From the NCBI RefSeq assembly GCF_013359945.1, contig NZ_JABWCS010000179.1:1-34168 (forward strand): a DNA stretch of 34,168 nt, given 5' to 3'. This stretch comes from Paenibacillus agri (lineage in GTDB: Bacteria; Bacillota; Bacilli; Paenibacillales; Paenibacillaceae). Both the position numbers and the translations under genes were made by a program. Shown in pieces: positions 15,728 through 24,549 of this stretch. Each line of letters starts with the position of its first letter. The first letter of the stretch is position 1. Below the pieces are notes generated by a model. It did no database searches and was not told where the DNA came from. It saw nothing but the letters and a program-made list of their open reading frames with translations.

Positions 15728-16735
15728 TTAGGCCCAGTCAAACAGCACGCCGTTGTATTGGTCTTTGTTATTTCTTAGTCCTGCATAAGCTTCACTGGCT
15801 TGCTCTGGCTTGATCACATGGCTGATCAGCGGCTCGATCTGCAGACGATTCTGCTGCATCAGTTCGAAGACGATCTTGGAATTACGCACCAGCGAGTGCT
15901 TCACGAACTGGTTAGGTTCTGTCGGATAACGCCACTCATGCGCCCCTTTGAACGTAATACAGCCACGGTTATACAGATGGCAATAGTTGAGTACTTCTGT
16001 AATATCTGTGTTGTACTCTCCACGCGGACTACCCAGCAGAATGATCTCACCCTGGCTGCCGATGTACTCCAGACTGTCAACTGCAACCTTGGAAATCCCA
16101 GTGGCTTCTATATGAGAGGATACACCCTGACCATTAGTAAGCGCCATCAATTCTTCTTTTACCTTACCACTGCTACCATCTAGCGCATAATCCACACCAC
16201 ACACACGAGCTGTCTTGAGTCGTTCCTGCGACAGGTCGACCCCGATCACCGTTGCACCTTGCAAGCGGGCCAATTGAGCGGCCAGATTGCCGACCAATCC
16301 TAGACCGGATACACTTACCTTGTCGCCAAGCTCAATATTCGACACGCGAACCGAAGTGAAGGCCACGGTAGCCATACGTGTGAAAGGAACCCATCTCAGA
16401 TCCAATCCGTCCGGCACCTTCAGTACAACGTCCTTAACCTCCAGCACTTGGTATTCGCTATGACTGCCATAGTGGAAAACAGCATCTCCGACTTGTACAT
16501 CCTTAACGCCTGCACCAGCTTCAATAATTCGGCTAACACTTGCATAACCCGGGTTAAGCGGGAGCTTGGCCCACCACTCTGTACCCGCCAGCATCGCCAG
16601 CTCCGTTCCGGGGCTAATCAGCGAATATATTAATTGAACAAGGACTTCATTCTCCCCAAGCGTTTGGGCTGTAAACGTCTCTTCCACCGTTTCTACTTGA
16701 TTTGGGCTGACGAACATAATTTTCCTATTTCTCAT
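15728..16735 (-). CDS. zinc-less MDR-type dehydrogenase
   Basis: 335 residues. ATG 16735 is chosen because AAGGAG is 11 bases upstream; a GTG four codons earlier would touch that site. It is a medium-chain dehydrogenase: GroES-like part with SPGTELAML (about 40-48) and GDAVFHYGSHSEY, then a Rossmann domain with SGLGLVGNLAAQLA. Where zinc enzymes have the catalytic Cys and a Cys-rich lobe, this has SPGTE and no Cys cluster, so it is probably zinc-independent and NAD(P)-dependent. It heads the cluster with two TIM-barrel isomerases and an AraC regulator, which suggests oxidation or reduction of a polyol, inositol or sugar acid. Confidence 0.85.
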   Translation of the reverse strand: MRNRKIMFVSPNQVETVEETFTAQTLGENEVLVQLIYSLISPGTELAMLAGTEWWAKLPLNPGYASVSRIIEAGAGVKDVQVGDAVFHYGSHSEYQVLEVKDVVLKVPDGLDLRWVPFTRMATVAFTSVRVSNIELGDKVSVSGLGLVGNLAAQLARLQGATVIGVDLSQERLKTARVCGVDYALDGSSGKVKEELMALTNGQGVSSHIEATGISKVAVDSLEYIGSQGEIILLGSPRGEYNTDITEVLNYCHLYNRGCITFKGAHEWRYPTEPNQFVKHSLVRNSKIVFELMQQNRLQIEPLISHVIKPEQASEAYAGLRNNKDQYNGVLFDWA

Positions 16736-16875
16736 TTGTGTAGTCACTCCTTCAGGTTCATTGATCCCTTTAAATGTATGGTTTTTTGAGAAAATTGTCT
16801 TTACCTGAATTCATGATTTTTTGTCTAAAACTACGATGTCGATGCACCCGTTCTAGGTCACTGTAATCCCACGCC

Positions 16876-16916
16876 AAAAAGCCGTCCCTCCACTGCTTCC
16901 AGTGTCGGGACGGCTT
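16876..16916 (-). terminator. intrinsic terminator of the ytaF-like gene
   Basis: AAGCCGTCCC (16879-16888) is the exact complement of GGGACGGCTT (16907-16916). Minus-strand T tract at 16880-16876. Confidence 0.88.
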
Positions 16917-16936
16917 CGTCCGGTGATATGCGCCGC

Positions 16937-17581
16937 TTAATCAAAAAATGAATTACATGCAATCAAAATGATGATAATTCCGCTTAACACGGTACTGAAT
17001 TGCCCTAAGGTAAACGAACCAATCCGCACACCAGACAGCTTTCGCCCGAGAACTACACCGAGCCATACCGTCACATAACTCCCGATGGCCGCCGTTAAAG
17101 AGATCGCCAGCGGAGACAGTCCGATCAGCCCTGCGCCTACGCCGTTCGTGACTGCATTCGCGGCCAAGGCCACCCCCAGGACCATCGCTTCCAGAATGCC
17201 GATCGAGCCGGATTTATCTTTATCGGCCAGTTCTGGATTCTGCAGAATTCCGGTCAGTGATCCACCCCCTTCCTCACGGGCTCCTTCACTCTCTTGAACA
17301 GCTTCCCGCTTCTTACGCGGCGCCGCCAGCAGAATGATCCGCACCCCGATGATTAAGAGCAGCAGGGCGCCGATTACAACGGGCATTACACCAGGCAACA
17401 CCTTCGCCATCCATTGACCCGAGAGAATACCGACCATACTTAGAATAAAGCAGATCACTGCGATGATTAAATTTGAGAAATGGTTAATACGGATGCCACG
17501 AATCCCATAAGATATTCCAACACCTAAATTATCCAGACTGGATGAGAGGGCAAAGCCGAAAATGAGAAGCCACGCGACCAT
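16937..17581 (-). CDS. ytaF: sporulation membrane protein YtaF-like (MntP/LysE-type fold)
   Basis: 214 residues from ATG 17581; a GTG four codons upstream abuts the AAGGAG site and is less likely. Six hydrophobic segments come in two halves. Each half has a short Asp/Asn motif, SSSLDNLGVGISYG near the N-terminus and ALAANAVTNGVGAGLIG after the middle. The cytoplasmic loop contains DKDKSGSIG, an EF-hand-like signature seen in YtaF. The fold is shared with the MntP manganese exporters, and transport is plausible but unproven. It is divergent from the HTH-DUF1232 gene, and the palindrome between them may regulate both. Confidence 0.8.
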   Translation of the reverse strand: MVAWLLIFGFALSSSLDNLGVGISYGIRGIRINHFSNLIIAVICFILSMVGILSGQWMAKVLPGVMPVVIGALLLLIIGVRIILLAAPRKKREAVQESEGAREEGGGSLTGILQNPELADKDKSGSIGILEAMVLGVALAANAVTNGVGAGLIGLSPLAISLTAAIGSYVTVWLGVVLGRKLSGVRIGSFTLGQFSTVLSGIIIILIACNSFFD

Positions 17582-17656
17582 GGTTTGGTTCACTCCTTGT
17601 TTCTGTTTACAGTCATACTATTGAGATATACACAAAATGGTGCGCGTCCCAAGTAA

Positions 17657-17689
17657 AATTGTTGAGATTTCCTCAACAATTGATATCAA
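17657..17689. promoter_or_regulatory. putative operator, perfect 10-bp inverted repeat
   Basis: AATTGTTGAG (17657-17666) and CTCAACAATT (17672-17681) are perfect complements separated by five bases. They are immediately followed by a second palindrome, TTGATATCAA (17680-17689). The pair lies between ytaF and the HTH-DUF1232 gene and has the size of a dimeric XRE-repressor site. No T run follows, so it is not a terminator. Autoregulation by the adjacent HTH protein is inference. Confidence 0.6.
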
Positions 17690-17718
17690 CACCACCCTGT
17701 ACAGGAGGTGAAATGCAC

Positions 17719-18384
17719 ATGTCTGATGAGAAGAGAAGCCCTGATCTCGGGAAGATGCTGACGAATTTGCTCAAAGAGCGCAGTCTCTCCATGCGAAAGC
17801 TGAGTGCCCTGACCGGCATGGATACCGCAACGATCTCCCGCATTGTGAACGGCAAACAGCGGGCCAAGCCAGAGCACTTGAAGGCGTTCGCCATGCATCT
17901 GGAAGCCCCCCTCTCCGATCTATTCCAGGCCGCTGGTTATGGCGCTGCTGTGCCCACTCCCCCAGTTCCGACCTCCGACATTCATTCCTCCATCACCAGC
18001 ATCAAGGAAACCCTGCAGGCCTTCAACCTGATCGATCATCATTTTACTGCAGAACTGGTTCAACGGGAACTCAGTAAATACGAACCGTATGTCCTCACCG
18101 AAGAGGGGGCACGAAAGATCCATAACGATTTTCCAGACAAAGTAAAAAGCGTCAACGGTGCAGGACCGTTCATTGAAGAACTGCATCGCATGTATGAGCT
18201 CTACAGCAGCACCGATATCCCTCTGGAGGAACGTGCTATTTTAGGAAGCGGATTGTTCTATTTTGTCTCGGCCACTGACATCATTCCGGACTATGTGTTC
18301 CCGCTGGGTTATCTGGATGATGCTATCGCTGTGCAGATTGTGATGGAGCGGCTGCAGGAGCTGCGGAGTCGGTCGGGGATATAG
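17719..18384 (+). CDS. XRE-type HTH protein fused to DUF1232 domain
   Basis: 221 residues from ATG 17719; an ATG two codons earlier is possible, but AGGAGGTGA would be only one base away from it. Residues about 10-65 form a Cro/CI-type helix-turn-helix (SMRKLSALTGMDTATISRIV). A Pro/Thr-rich linker follows (about 75-90). The C-terminal part contains SATDIIPDYVFPLGYLDDAI, the core of DUF1232, a short motif usually found in small membrane-linked proteins. The fusion makes it a likely DNA-binding regulator with a membrane- or ligand-sensing tail. It is monocistronic and has its own terminator. Confidence 0.85.
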   Translation: MSDEKRSPDLGKMLTNLLKERSLSMRKLSALTGMDTATISRIVNGKQRAKPEHLKAFAMHLEAPLSDLFQAAGYGAAVPTPPVPTSDIHSSITSIKETLQAFNLIDHHFTAELVQRELSKYEPYVLTEEGARKIHNDFPDKVKSVNGAGPFIEELHRMYELYSSTDIPLEERAILGSGLFYFVSATDIIPDYVFPLGYLDDAIAVQIVMERLQELRSRSGI

Positions 18385-18416
18385 TGGAATGCGATGCTGA
18401 TGCCAGTGTTATCTGT

Positions 18417-18464
18417 AAAAAAGCCGTCCCCCTGTGTAGCATCTCTGCTGGGTGACGGCTTTTT
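18417..18464 (+). terminator. intrinsic terminator of the HTH-DUF1232 gene
   Basis: AAAAAGCCGTC (18418-18428) pairs with GACGGCTTTTT (18454-18464). Confidence 0.85.
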
Positions 18465-18953
18465 GATGTGCATTTTACAGTTGAGCTTCCTGTTATAGCG
18501 ATATTACGAAATAATTCTGGAATTTATAAAAACAGCGGCCCCAAGACCGTTCCCGTTGCAGAGGATCTGCTAGGGAGCAGCCTAATAATTGCTGAAGTGT
18601 AATTAACGACATTTTTGTATCCTAATTATTCTGCATTTACGGGTAAGAGGGAATTAAAGGCAATATTGTACCTTAAATCTTCCAGAATAGGCCTTCCAGT
18701 TCGTTTTTCCGGAAAATAAGATACAATAATGCACTTAATACACTTATTTTCCTATATTTAAGAAATATAAGGTACAAAAATGCTGTTAGTTGGGAAGTGG
18801 TCCCCTTTTTACTGTTAAGAAGAAGAGTATAATTGATGGGAGACTTGTTTGCTAAAATCCTAACTTTACCAGAATCACATCTGGTCTTCTCTTCGAATTT
18901 TGCTTATATCATTTTTAAGATCACTACATCTCTCATTCGTTCATTCCTTATAT
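18465..18953. other. gene-free gap
   Basis: No reading frame with a ribosome site was found on either strand. The gap holds the inverted TTGTAYCYTA motif cluster and a perfect TTTTCCGGAAAA palindrome (18705-18716). Its right third is AT-rich and marks the change to the accessory half of the window. Confidence 0.6.
18615..18777. repeat. cluster of four inverted TTGTAYCYTA motifs
   Basis: TTGTATCCTA (18615-18624) and TTGTACCTTA (18666-18675) lie on the plus strand. TTGTATCTTA (18726-18717) and TTGTACCTTA (18777-18768) lie on the minus strand. The two TTGTACCTTA copies are perfect inverted partners. The layout suggests an interspersed intergenic element or a multi-site operator. Confidence 0.55.
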
Positions 18954-19739
18954 CTATAATCTAACCAGTTGATTTTTCCTACTTCTAGCCAATAAGACAA
19001 TGAGAACAATCTGTATTAACAAGGATAAGATTGATAATCTTAAATCAAGCAACATTACAAATGGTGAGCCTATCAAAAAAATTGTAAGAGACCATCTGTA
19101 TTTACCATATATCCCTAAATCACCTTCCATCGCTAAAGATATAATCCCCCAAATTACTGATCCACTTATAATCAATGAGATGAAAATTATAAACAGAATA
19201 ATAACTGCTAGAATATTGTTTTGATTCAGTGAAAGAAGAAGAAAATATATAGTCACAAAAACAATAACGAAAACTAATACAATTGGTTTAAACGGTTTAT
19301 ATAACCTGAAAACTGTCTCAAACACATCAGAAGAAGTATTAGAGGATATTAATTTCGATTTTTCTTTATGAAGCTTATCACATTCTAATTGAATAAAAGT
19401 CATCAGTGTCCGTAAAATGGACGTATCTGCTCGCAAATAGTAATCTCTTACAATCTTTTTAATGTCATTCGTGAAGTAGGAACTTGATTTACCAAGCTTA
19501 TTATAGAAATTTTGTACAGCGAAAGCATCGTTTGGTCTATGAATGACTTGAGCTATCGCAGCTTCCATAGACGAATAAAGATCCAGCTGTTTTTGAAGAA
19601 GAGCTAATTTATCGTTATTATCTTTCTCCATCAATACTTTGAATTCTTTATACAACCAAATAAGAACGGTAGTAAAAACTGTAATTGCTAGAGACCAGCC
19701 AGGATTTGCTTTAAAGTAAGTTAAAATTTCTTGTATCAT
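18954..19739 (-). CDS. AT-rich membrane protein of unknown function
   Basis: 261 residues with four or five likely membrane segments: about 14-30, 152-172, 177-200, 218-233 and 236-250. A cytoplasmic stretch from about 32 to 145 is helical and Lys/Glu-rich (FKVLMEKDNNDKLALLQKQLD). No family is recognised and no catalytic motif is visible. Composition is much AT-richer than the genes before 18.4 kb, which suggests acquisition by transfer. It lies downstream of the broken GNAT gene on the same strand but with no sign of coupling. It could be an effector of an unrecognised stress or defence system, but that is speculation. Confidence 0.65.
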   Translation of the reverse strand: MIQEILTYFKANPGWSLAITVFTTVLIWLYKEFKVLMEKDNNDKLALLQKQLDLYSSMEAAIAQVIHRPNDAFAVQNFYNKLGKSSSYFTNDIKKIVRDYYLRADTSILRTLMTFIQLECDKLHKEKSKLISSNTSSDVFETVFRLYKPFKPIVLVFVIVFVTIYFLLLSLNQNNILAVIILFIIFISLIISGSVIWGIISLAMEGDLGIYGKYRWSLTIFLIGSPFVMLLDLRLSILSLLIQIVLIVLLARSRKNQLVRL

Positions 19740-19772
19740 CTTAGATCGTTCCTCTACATTATCTTCAATTCA

Positions 19773-20341
19773 CTATTTTTGAAAAAAATCTGTTTTAATA
19801 ATTCCATAATAAACCCTATCGTCATACTCATTTTCGTCTTCATAGTAGAATGATTGTCTTAATGTGCCCTCATATATCATCTTTGACTTCTGCAAAACTC
19901 TACCTGAAGCCACATTATCGCCTCTATGAAAAGCCTGCAGCCTGTATATCCCTGTTTTCTCAAAAGTAAATTCTATAATTGCATTTAAAGCTTCTGTTGC
20001 GTAACCTTTACCCTGATAGGATCTACTGATGCAGTATTCAATATCAGCATAATGATGCTTTAGATCATTACCGCAAAAAGCAATTTGCCTAATGTTTTTA
20101 TTGCTCTCTTTTAAGATAATAGCCCATTTATAAAAATCATTCCGGGAATACGAAGAAATCCAGCGACTTAAATTCTCCTTTACAGCATCTAATGTTTCAT
20201 AAATAGGTTCACCTAATTAAATTGTACTTCCTTATCATTTATCCAGTTCATGAACATGTCCTCAGCATCTTCTAAAACAAATTGCCTTAAGGATAATCTT
20301 TCAGTTTCTATCGATTGTGTTCCAACATGAATTGTATTCAT
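19773..20341 (-). pseudogene. GNAT acetyltransferase, broken by a one-base deletion
   Basis: From ATG 20341, preceded by a GGGGG-type site, a normal RimJ/RimL-like start is read (RLSLRQFVLEDAEDMFMNW). After EVQFN the frame hits TAG. One frame over, at about 20,215, the protein resumes as LGEPIYETLDAVKENLSRWI and runs through the acetyl-CoA loop region (SYQGKGYATEALNA) to TAG 19775. The total of 569 bases is one short of a multiple of three, and adding one base (TA to TAY) would give the usual N-Y-G-E-P. Either the gene is inactive or the assembly has an error. All other family blocks are intact. Confidence 0.82.
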
Positions 20342-20524
20342 CCTTTACCCCCATCATTCTCAATGTTAGTTTCAGTTATCTTAAGAATATCTTAGAATGG
20401 AAATATCACACTATGACTTTAACAGCCGACGGTTCATTCATGAATAAAAAAAGTAGAAGTCATATTGAAAGTTATTTGTTCCAATAGAATTTAATTCACA
20501 GAATTTGAGGGGTGCGGGATATTT

Positions 20525-21109
20525 ATGAAAACCTTTATATATATGGTCAGGCACGGAGAATCGCCTAAAGTGGATGGTGGCAACGAAAGAACACGTGGAC
20601 TGACTTTAAAGGGAGAGTCAGATGCTCAAATTGTAGCTGAATTATTGAACGTTGAGGGGATAAACACATTCATCTCAAGTCCATATAAAAGGGCAATATT
20701 AACAATAGAGGGATTAGCCCAATCTTTAGGCAAAGAAGTGATTATTATCGAGGAACTAAAAGAAATAGTATTCCTTGGTGATAATAAGATATTGTCTAAT
20801 AAGGAAGTGTATCCGTTAGTAAAGAAAATGTTTTCGGAACCAGATTTTCTGTTGCCTGGTGGAGAGTCCTTTATGAATTGTCGAAACCGTGTCGTACCTA
20901 TCTTTGAAAACATTATAAGAAAATATGAAGGGCAGAAAATTGTTATTGGAACCCATGGAGTCGTTATGACAATGATGATGGAATACTTCGACCCCCAGTT
21001 TGGCTTGGACTTTTTATTAAAGACTTCAAAGCCTGATGTTTACAAGCTGGAATTTGATGAAGGATTATTAACCAGAACAGAGAGATTGTGGAGGGTAACT
21101 TCTGAATGA
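20525..21109 (+). CDS. histidine phosphatase family protein
   Basis: 194 residues, with a GAGGGGTG site before ATG. The catalytic motif RHGES (9-13, nucleophile His10), SSPYKRA (51-57, phosphate-binding Arg56) and GTHGVVM (142-148, His144) are present. These are the three signature sites of phosphoglycerate-mutase-like phosphatases. The substrate is unknown; small members act on sugar phosphates, nucleotides or phosphoproteins. It is a single gene on the opposite strand from its neighbours, AT-rich, and lies beside the broken acetyltransferase, a typical accessory setting. Confidence 0.88.
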   Translation: MKTFIYMVRHGESPKVDGGNERTRGLTLKGESDAQIVAELLNVEGINTFISSPYKRAILTIEGLAQSLGKEVIIIEELKEIVFLGDNKILSNKEVYPLVKKMFSEPDFLLPGGESFMNCRNRVVPIFENIIRKYEGQKIVIGTHGVVMTMMMEYFDPQFGLDFLLKTSKPDVYKLEFDEGLLTRTERLWRVTSE

Positions 21110-21137
21110 TTTCATTGAACTAGAGAGCACATTCGTA

Positions 21138-21447
21138 TTATCGGTTAGACCTGAATATCACTGAAACAACCCAAACAACTAGAACCGTTAGTGCTATACC
21201 AGAAAAAAGAATATACCAATTAAAAAAAAAGGTTATTCGTATATTGGTTAATCCAACCGAAACGATAAACGATGGAATCTTTTTCGTTAGTGAAACCATT
21301 GAGATTTTTGGATAATGTATGAACTTTGGATATTTCTCCAATCACCATAAATGTGAAGATAAATGTAGAGCTTGTCGACCCGTTAATCTCCTGAGTTTGA
21401 GCATTGTTCTGGCCCTCGCCTAATCCTTGACTCCAAAATAGTGACAT
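21138..21447 (-). pseudogene. possible small membrane protein, split at a T9 run
   Basis: Two overlapping minus-strand frames meet at a run of nine T (about 21,219-21,227). The first, from 21447, reads MSLFWSQGLGEGQNN and ends NNLFF. The second contains FNWYILFSGIALTVLVVWVV, a clear membrane segment, and ends at 21138. A one-base slip would fuse them. Alternatively the shorter frame from 21341 is a gene by itself. No ribosome site is convincing and no family is recognised. Confidence 0.25.
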
Positions 21448-21524
21448 CGATCCTTGAGCAGAAGTGTCGCAACCATCCCCCTAAATTGGCGTATTAAAGA
21501 AAAACTGGAAAGGATGACGTTCAG

Positions 21525-22229
21525 ATGTCGGCGCTGCTCAAAAAAATCCGGACACCTACCTTTATTTTCTTTTCCTGTGTTCTGGTCCTGTCTGTAATTG
21601 TAACGATTCTGTCCAAACCTTACTTCACAGAGCGTATTTTCTATGTAGATAACTACAAGTACTCCTTCTATAGCGATCAAGATAATGTTGTCACCTATCG
21701 AAGCAAAACAAATGATCCTATACAAGTAAAACTTGATCATGAGAAGCGTACGGTAACCATCCAGCATCAGGAGTATTTTATTACGAAAATCAATTCTTCA
21801 CCCAGTCCGAATTACAAAGTGATATATCCTAACGGGCACAAATACGAAGTCCATGATGCTTCCGGAATATTATTGACCTCCGATGGACATGGAAATTACG
21901 TCTCCGAAGCCTCCACTTTCGTTAACAATCAAAGAATGCCACAGGACGGCGAAGAGCAATATTCCCCCTCAACTCTGGTAACAGCTGCGTACCCCGAATA
22001 TCATGTCACTCGAGGTGCTCCAGCGCTTCTGTATCTCGCTTTAGCCGTGTTGATTTACGGATGGTGCAGCTTTCGCTATCGAAAATTTCAAGACATCCTT
22101 TTCTTCCTCTCGCTTCGTTGGATATGGGTGAACGACCCTGAACCTAGCGACTTCTATTACTTTATGAGCAAGGTTAGCGGTATTATCGTCATGATAGGCT
22201 CTCTCTGGATCGCCGTTCAAGCCTTCTAA
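21525..22229 (+). CDS. membrane protein with extracytoplasmic domain, possible DUF6199-like C-terminus
   Basis: 234 residues, with GGAAAGGA about 9 bases before ATG. There is a membrane segment at about 12-30, then a strand-rich exported domain of about 130 residues (YKYSFYSDQDNVVTYRSK, then YKVIYPNGHKYEVHD). A second segment lies at about 164-180, a cytoplasmic loop with WIWVNDPEPSDFYYFMSK, and a third segment at 212-232. The EPSDFYY loop followed by a hydrophobic segment recalls DUF6199. Function unknown. It is GC-richer than the flanking DNA and has its own terminator. Confidence 0.7.
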   Translation: MSALLKKIRTPTFIFFSCVLVLSVIVTILSKPYFTERIFYVDNYKYSFYSDQDNVVTYRSKTNDPIQVKLDHEKRTVTIQHQEYFITKINSSPSPNYKVIYPNGHKYEVHDASGILLTSDGHGNYVSEASTFVNNQRMPQDGEEQYSPSTLVTAAYPEYHVTRGAPALLYLALAVLIYGWCSFRYRKFQDILFFLSLRWIWVNDPEPSDFYYFMSKVSGIIVMIGSLWIAVQAF

Positions 22230-22272
22230 ACCACAGACCACGGTAAAAGCTATCAAGAAATCAATGCAGCAA

Positions 22273-22305
22273 AAAGACACTGAGATTTTATTCATCAGTG
22301 TCTTT
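22273..22305. terminator. bidirectional intrinsic terminator
   Basis: AAAGACACTGA (22273-22283) is the exact complement of TCAGTGTCTTT (22295-22305). It lies between the convergent DUF6199-like and ABC-F genes. Confidence 0.88.
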
Positions 22306-22361
22306 CTTGTTGATACTTTTCCACCAACATCATATTTCATCGTTGAACTCAGAGTCGTATT

Positions 22362-24101
22362 TTAAAGCAACTTAATCAGCTCTTCTAGCTCATCAACCAA
22401 TAGTTTTGCATGTTCAAAATTAGTATCTTTTAAGGCCAATTCTATTTGCATTTCAACTGATTTTTTCTTTTGTTCGGTTTCTAAATAGTCTTTATCAAAA
22501 TGTCTAGCATAAATCATCTGTTTGAATTTTTTCATTTTCATTTTTCTGATCGTCTTATCATCAATGATTAATACATAATCCATACCATTTACAACAGAAT
22601 AGAAATCATGAGAAATCATGAGAATCGCACCTTTATAGTCTTCGATGGCTTTCTCCAGTGCTATTTGTGTATAGGTGTCTAAATGGCTTGTCGGTTCATC
22701 AAGAAGCAATACGTTTGCTTTACTGGCAGAAACTTTAGCCAATTGAAGTATATTTTTTTCTCCACCAGATAATGATTCTATCTTCTGATTAACGCTTTCT
22801 CCTTCAAATCCATAATTTGAAAGATACGATCTAACCTCATCATAGGTACTAATTCCAGCATCGATAAATTCTTCAAGAATTGTATTAGAATCATTTAGCA
22901 CTTCGCCTTGTAGCTGAGATAAATAAGCCACTTTAGCATCAGCATTTATTACAATTGAATCGTGATTATTCTTAAAAATCTCTCGAAGTAAAGTCGTTTT
23001 CCCAGTACCGTTTGGACCGATAATAGCTACTTTATCTGTAGATTTTATCTCAAAGTTAACATTGTCCAAAAGCAACTCATCAAAGGCAACACTATAATTA
23101 TTGACATTTACAACAATGGTGTCTTCAATCTCATTATCAATACCAAAACTGATTTTCGGTTGCTTAATATCAACAAAAGGCGCTTTAATTCTACGTGCTT
23201 CCAATCTCTCTTGAAACTTAACTCTAGCTTTTAAGGCTCTCCCTCTAGATGCTTCTGAATTATAGGTTGCGATAGCTCTAAGATTATCGATTATGCTATC
23301 ATATCTCTCAATTTCTTCAGCTTCAGCGACTGCGATTTCTTGCAACTCTATTTTTGTCTGAAGTAACGAGAAGTTATACTCAATATACCGCCCATCAAAC
23401 TCTTGAATCTCCGTGTTTTCAAGGTGGATAATTTTGTTGAAGCAATGATTCAATAGATATCGGTTGTGCGTAACAACTAACAGTATGCCTTTGTGTGCAT
23501 TAATAAGATTTTTCAGCGCATTTAGGTTTTTAAAGTCTAAAAATACATCTGGTTCATCCATGATCATTAAGTCTGGACTATTAAGCATTTCCTTCATCAC
23601 TTGAATAAGTTTGAATTCCCCACCGCTCAGGTCGGATACCCTAATATCTTTTAGCTTCATGAGGTTTGCCAGATTTAGCTTCTTATTAATGTTACTTTCA
23701 AAATCGTTCCCACCTATTGCATCAAATGCGTCTAAAGCTAATTGATACTTTTCTAACAGCTCTTCAATATCCGATGAAGTTTCCATTTCAGTACAAATGG
23801 TTTCTATTTCATTTTGTTTCTTAATAAATTCTTCTCCGATATATTCAAAAACAGTTGTTTCTTTCGATCTGTCTAGCTCAGAGAACTGACTTACAAACCC
23901 AATTTTACAAGTCGGCTCTATTTCTAACTTGCCCTCGAACAAATATCTTTCTGGATCCATCAGTATATCTATCAGTGTGCTCTTCCCACTACCACTTGTT
24001 CCTATAAAAGCGCAATGTTGTGCCTCTTCAAGCGTAAATGAAATGTTTTTGTATAGCTCTTTTTGTGGAAATGAGAAGGATAAGTTATCTACTTTTATCA
24101 T
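22362..24101 (-). CDS. ABC-F family ATPase, probable ribosome-protection type
   Basis: 579 residues from ATG 24101, preceded by GAAAGG; a 36-codon upstream extension has no site and is rejected. There are two ATPase domains and no membrane segment. NBD1 has GTSGSGKST, LSGGEFKL and MIMDEPDVFLD; NBD2 has GPNGTGKTT, LSGGEKN and LLLDEPTSHLD. The inter-domain linker (about 250-330) is helical and charged (SRGRALKARVKFQERLEARR), as in Vga/Lsa/Msr-like proteins that dislodge ribosome-targeting antibiotics. The unusual DEPDVFLD in NBD1 replaces DEPTNHLD. Housekeeping EttA-like roles are less likely given the short tail and accessory setting. The drug class cannot be told. Confidence 0.85.
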   Translation of the reverse strand: MIKVDNLSFSFPQKELYKNISFTLEEAQHCAFIGTSGSGKSTLIDILMDPERYLFEGKLEIEPTCKIGFVSQFSELDRSKETTVFEYIGEEFIKKQNEIETICTEMETSSDIEELLEKYQLALDAFDAIGGNDFESNINKKLNLANLMKLKDIRVSDLSGGEFKLIQVMKEMLNSPDLMIMDEPDVFLDFKNLNALKNLINAHKGILLVVTHNRYLLNHCFNKIIHLENTEIQEFDGRYIEYNFSLLQTKIELQEIAVAEAEEIERYDSIIDNLRAIATYNSEASRGRALKARVKFQERLEARRIKAPFVDIKQPKISFGIDNEIEDTIVVNVNNYSVAFDELLLDNVNFEIKSTDKVAIIGPNGTGKTTLLREIFKNNHDSIVINADAKVAYLSQLQGEVLNDSNTILEEFIDAGISTYDEVRSYLSNYGFEGESVNQKIESLSGGEKNILQLAKVSASKANVLLLDEPTSHLDTYTQIALEKAIEDYKGAILMISHDFYSVVNGMDYVLIIDDKTIRKMKMKKFKQMIYARHFDKDYLETEQKKKSVEMQIELALKDTNFEHAKLLVDELEELIKLL

Positions 24102-24364
24102 GGTGTTACCTTTCTTTGTAACTAAATTGGTGACTATTATTAGCTGTATTACAATCATAGATTTTGAGTTTACCGTTGTTAGAGTAACACTGTTTACTAC
24201 CAACTTCAATCATTTCAAAATAAAGTTGTTCGTAAAAGCGAAAAATACTACTATATGAATCCACTGGTCAGGGGGAGCGCTATAGTGAATTAATTGCAAG
24301 AGTGGTTGGTGACACCTCTCATTATCGTTAATAATCGACGCTTCGCAGATTGATTATACTCGGC

Positions 24365-24416
24365 AAAAAAGGCTGTCCTCTTTGCAGAAACTTCTGCTCA
24401 AGAGACAGCCTTTTTT
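24365..24416. terminator. bidirectional intrinsic terminator
   Basis: AAAAAAGGCTGTC (24365-24377) pairs with the GACAGCC-TTTTTT arm (about 24404-24416), and inner GCAGAA faces TTCTGC. It ends the MFS exporter transcript. Confidence 0.85.
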
Positions 24417-24549
24417 ATTGTTTTTCCAAGCTGAGGTGACGTATTAGAGTACGTATGCGAACCCAACCCTACCAAATGTGATCAAATACTCTGGACAAAA
24501 CATCCTTATTCAATTTTCAACCGTAGGAATGACGAACAATTTTACACGA

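Noticed and set aside
24102..24360. Leader-peptide attenuator before the ABC-F gene
   Set aside because: Such leaders are common for ABC-F resistance genes, but no short frame with a ribosome site and no paired terminator hairpins were seen here.
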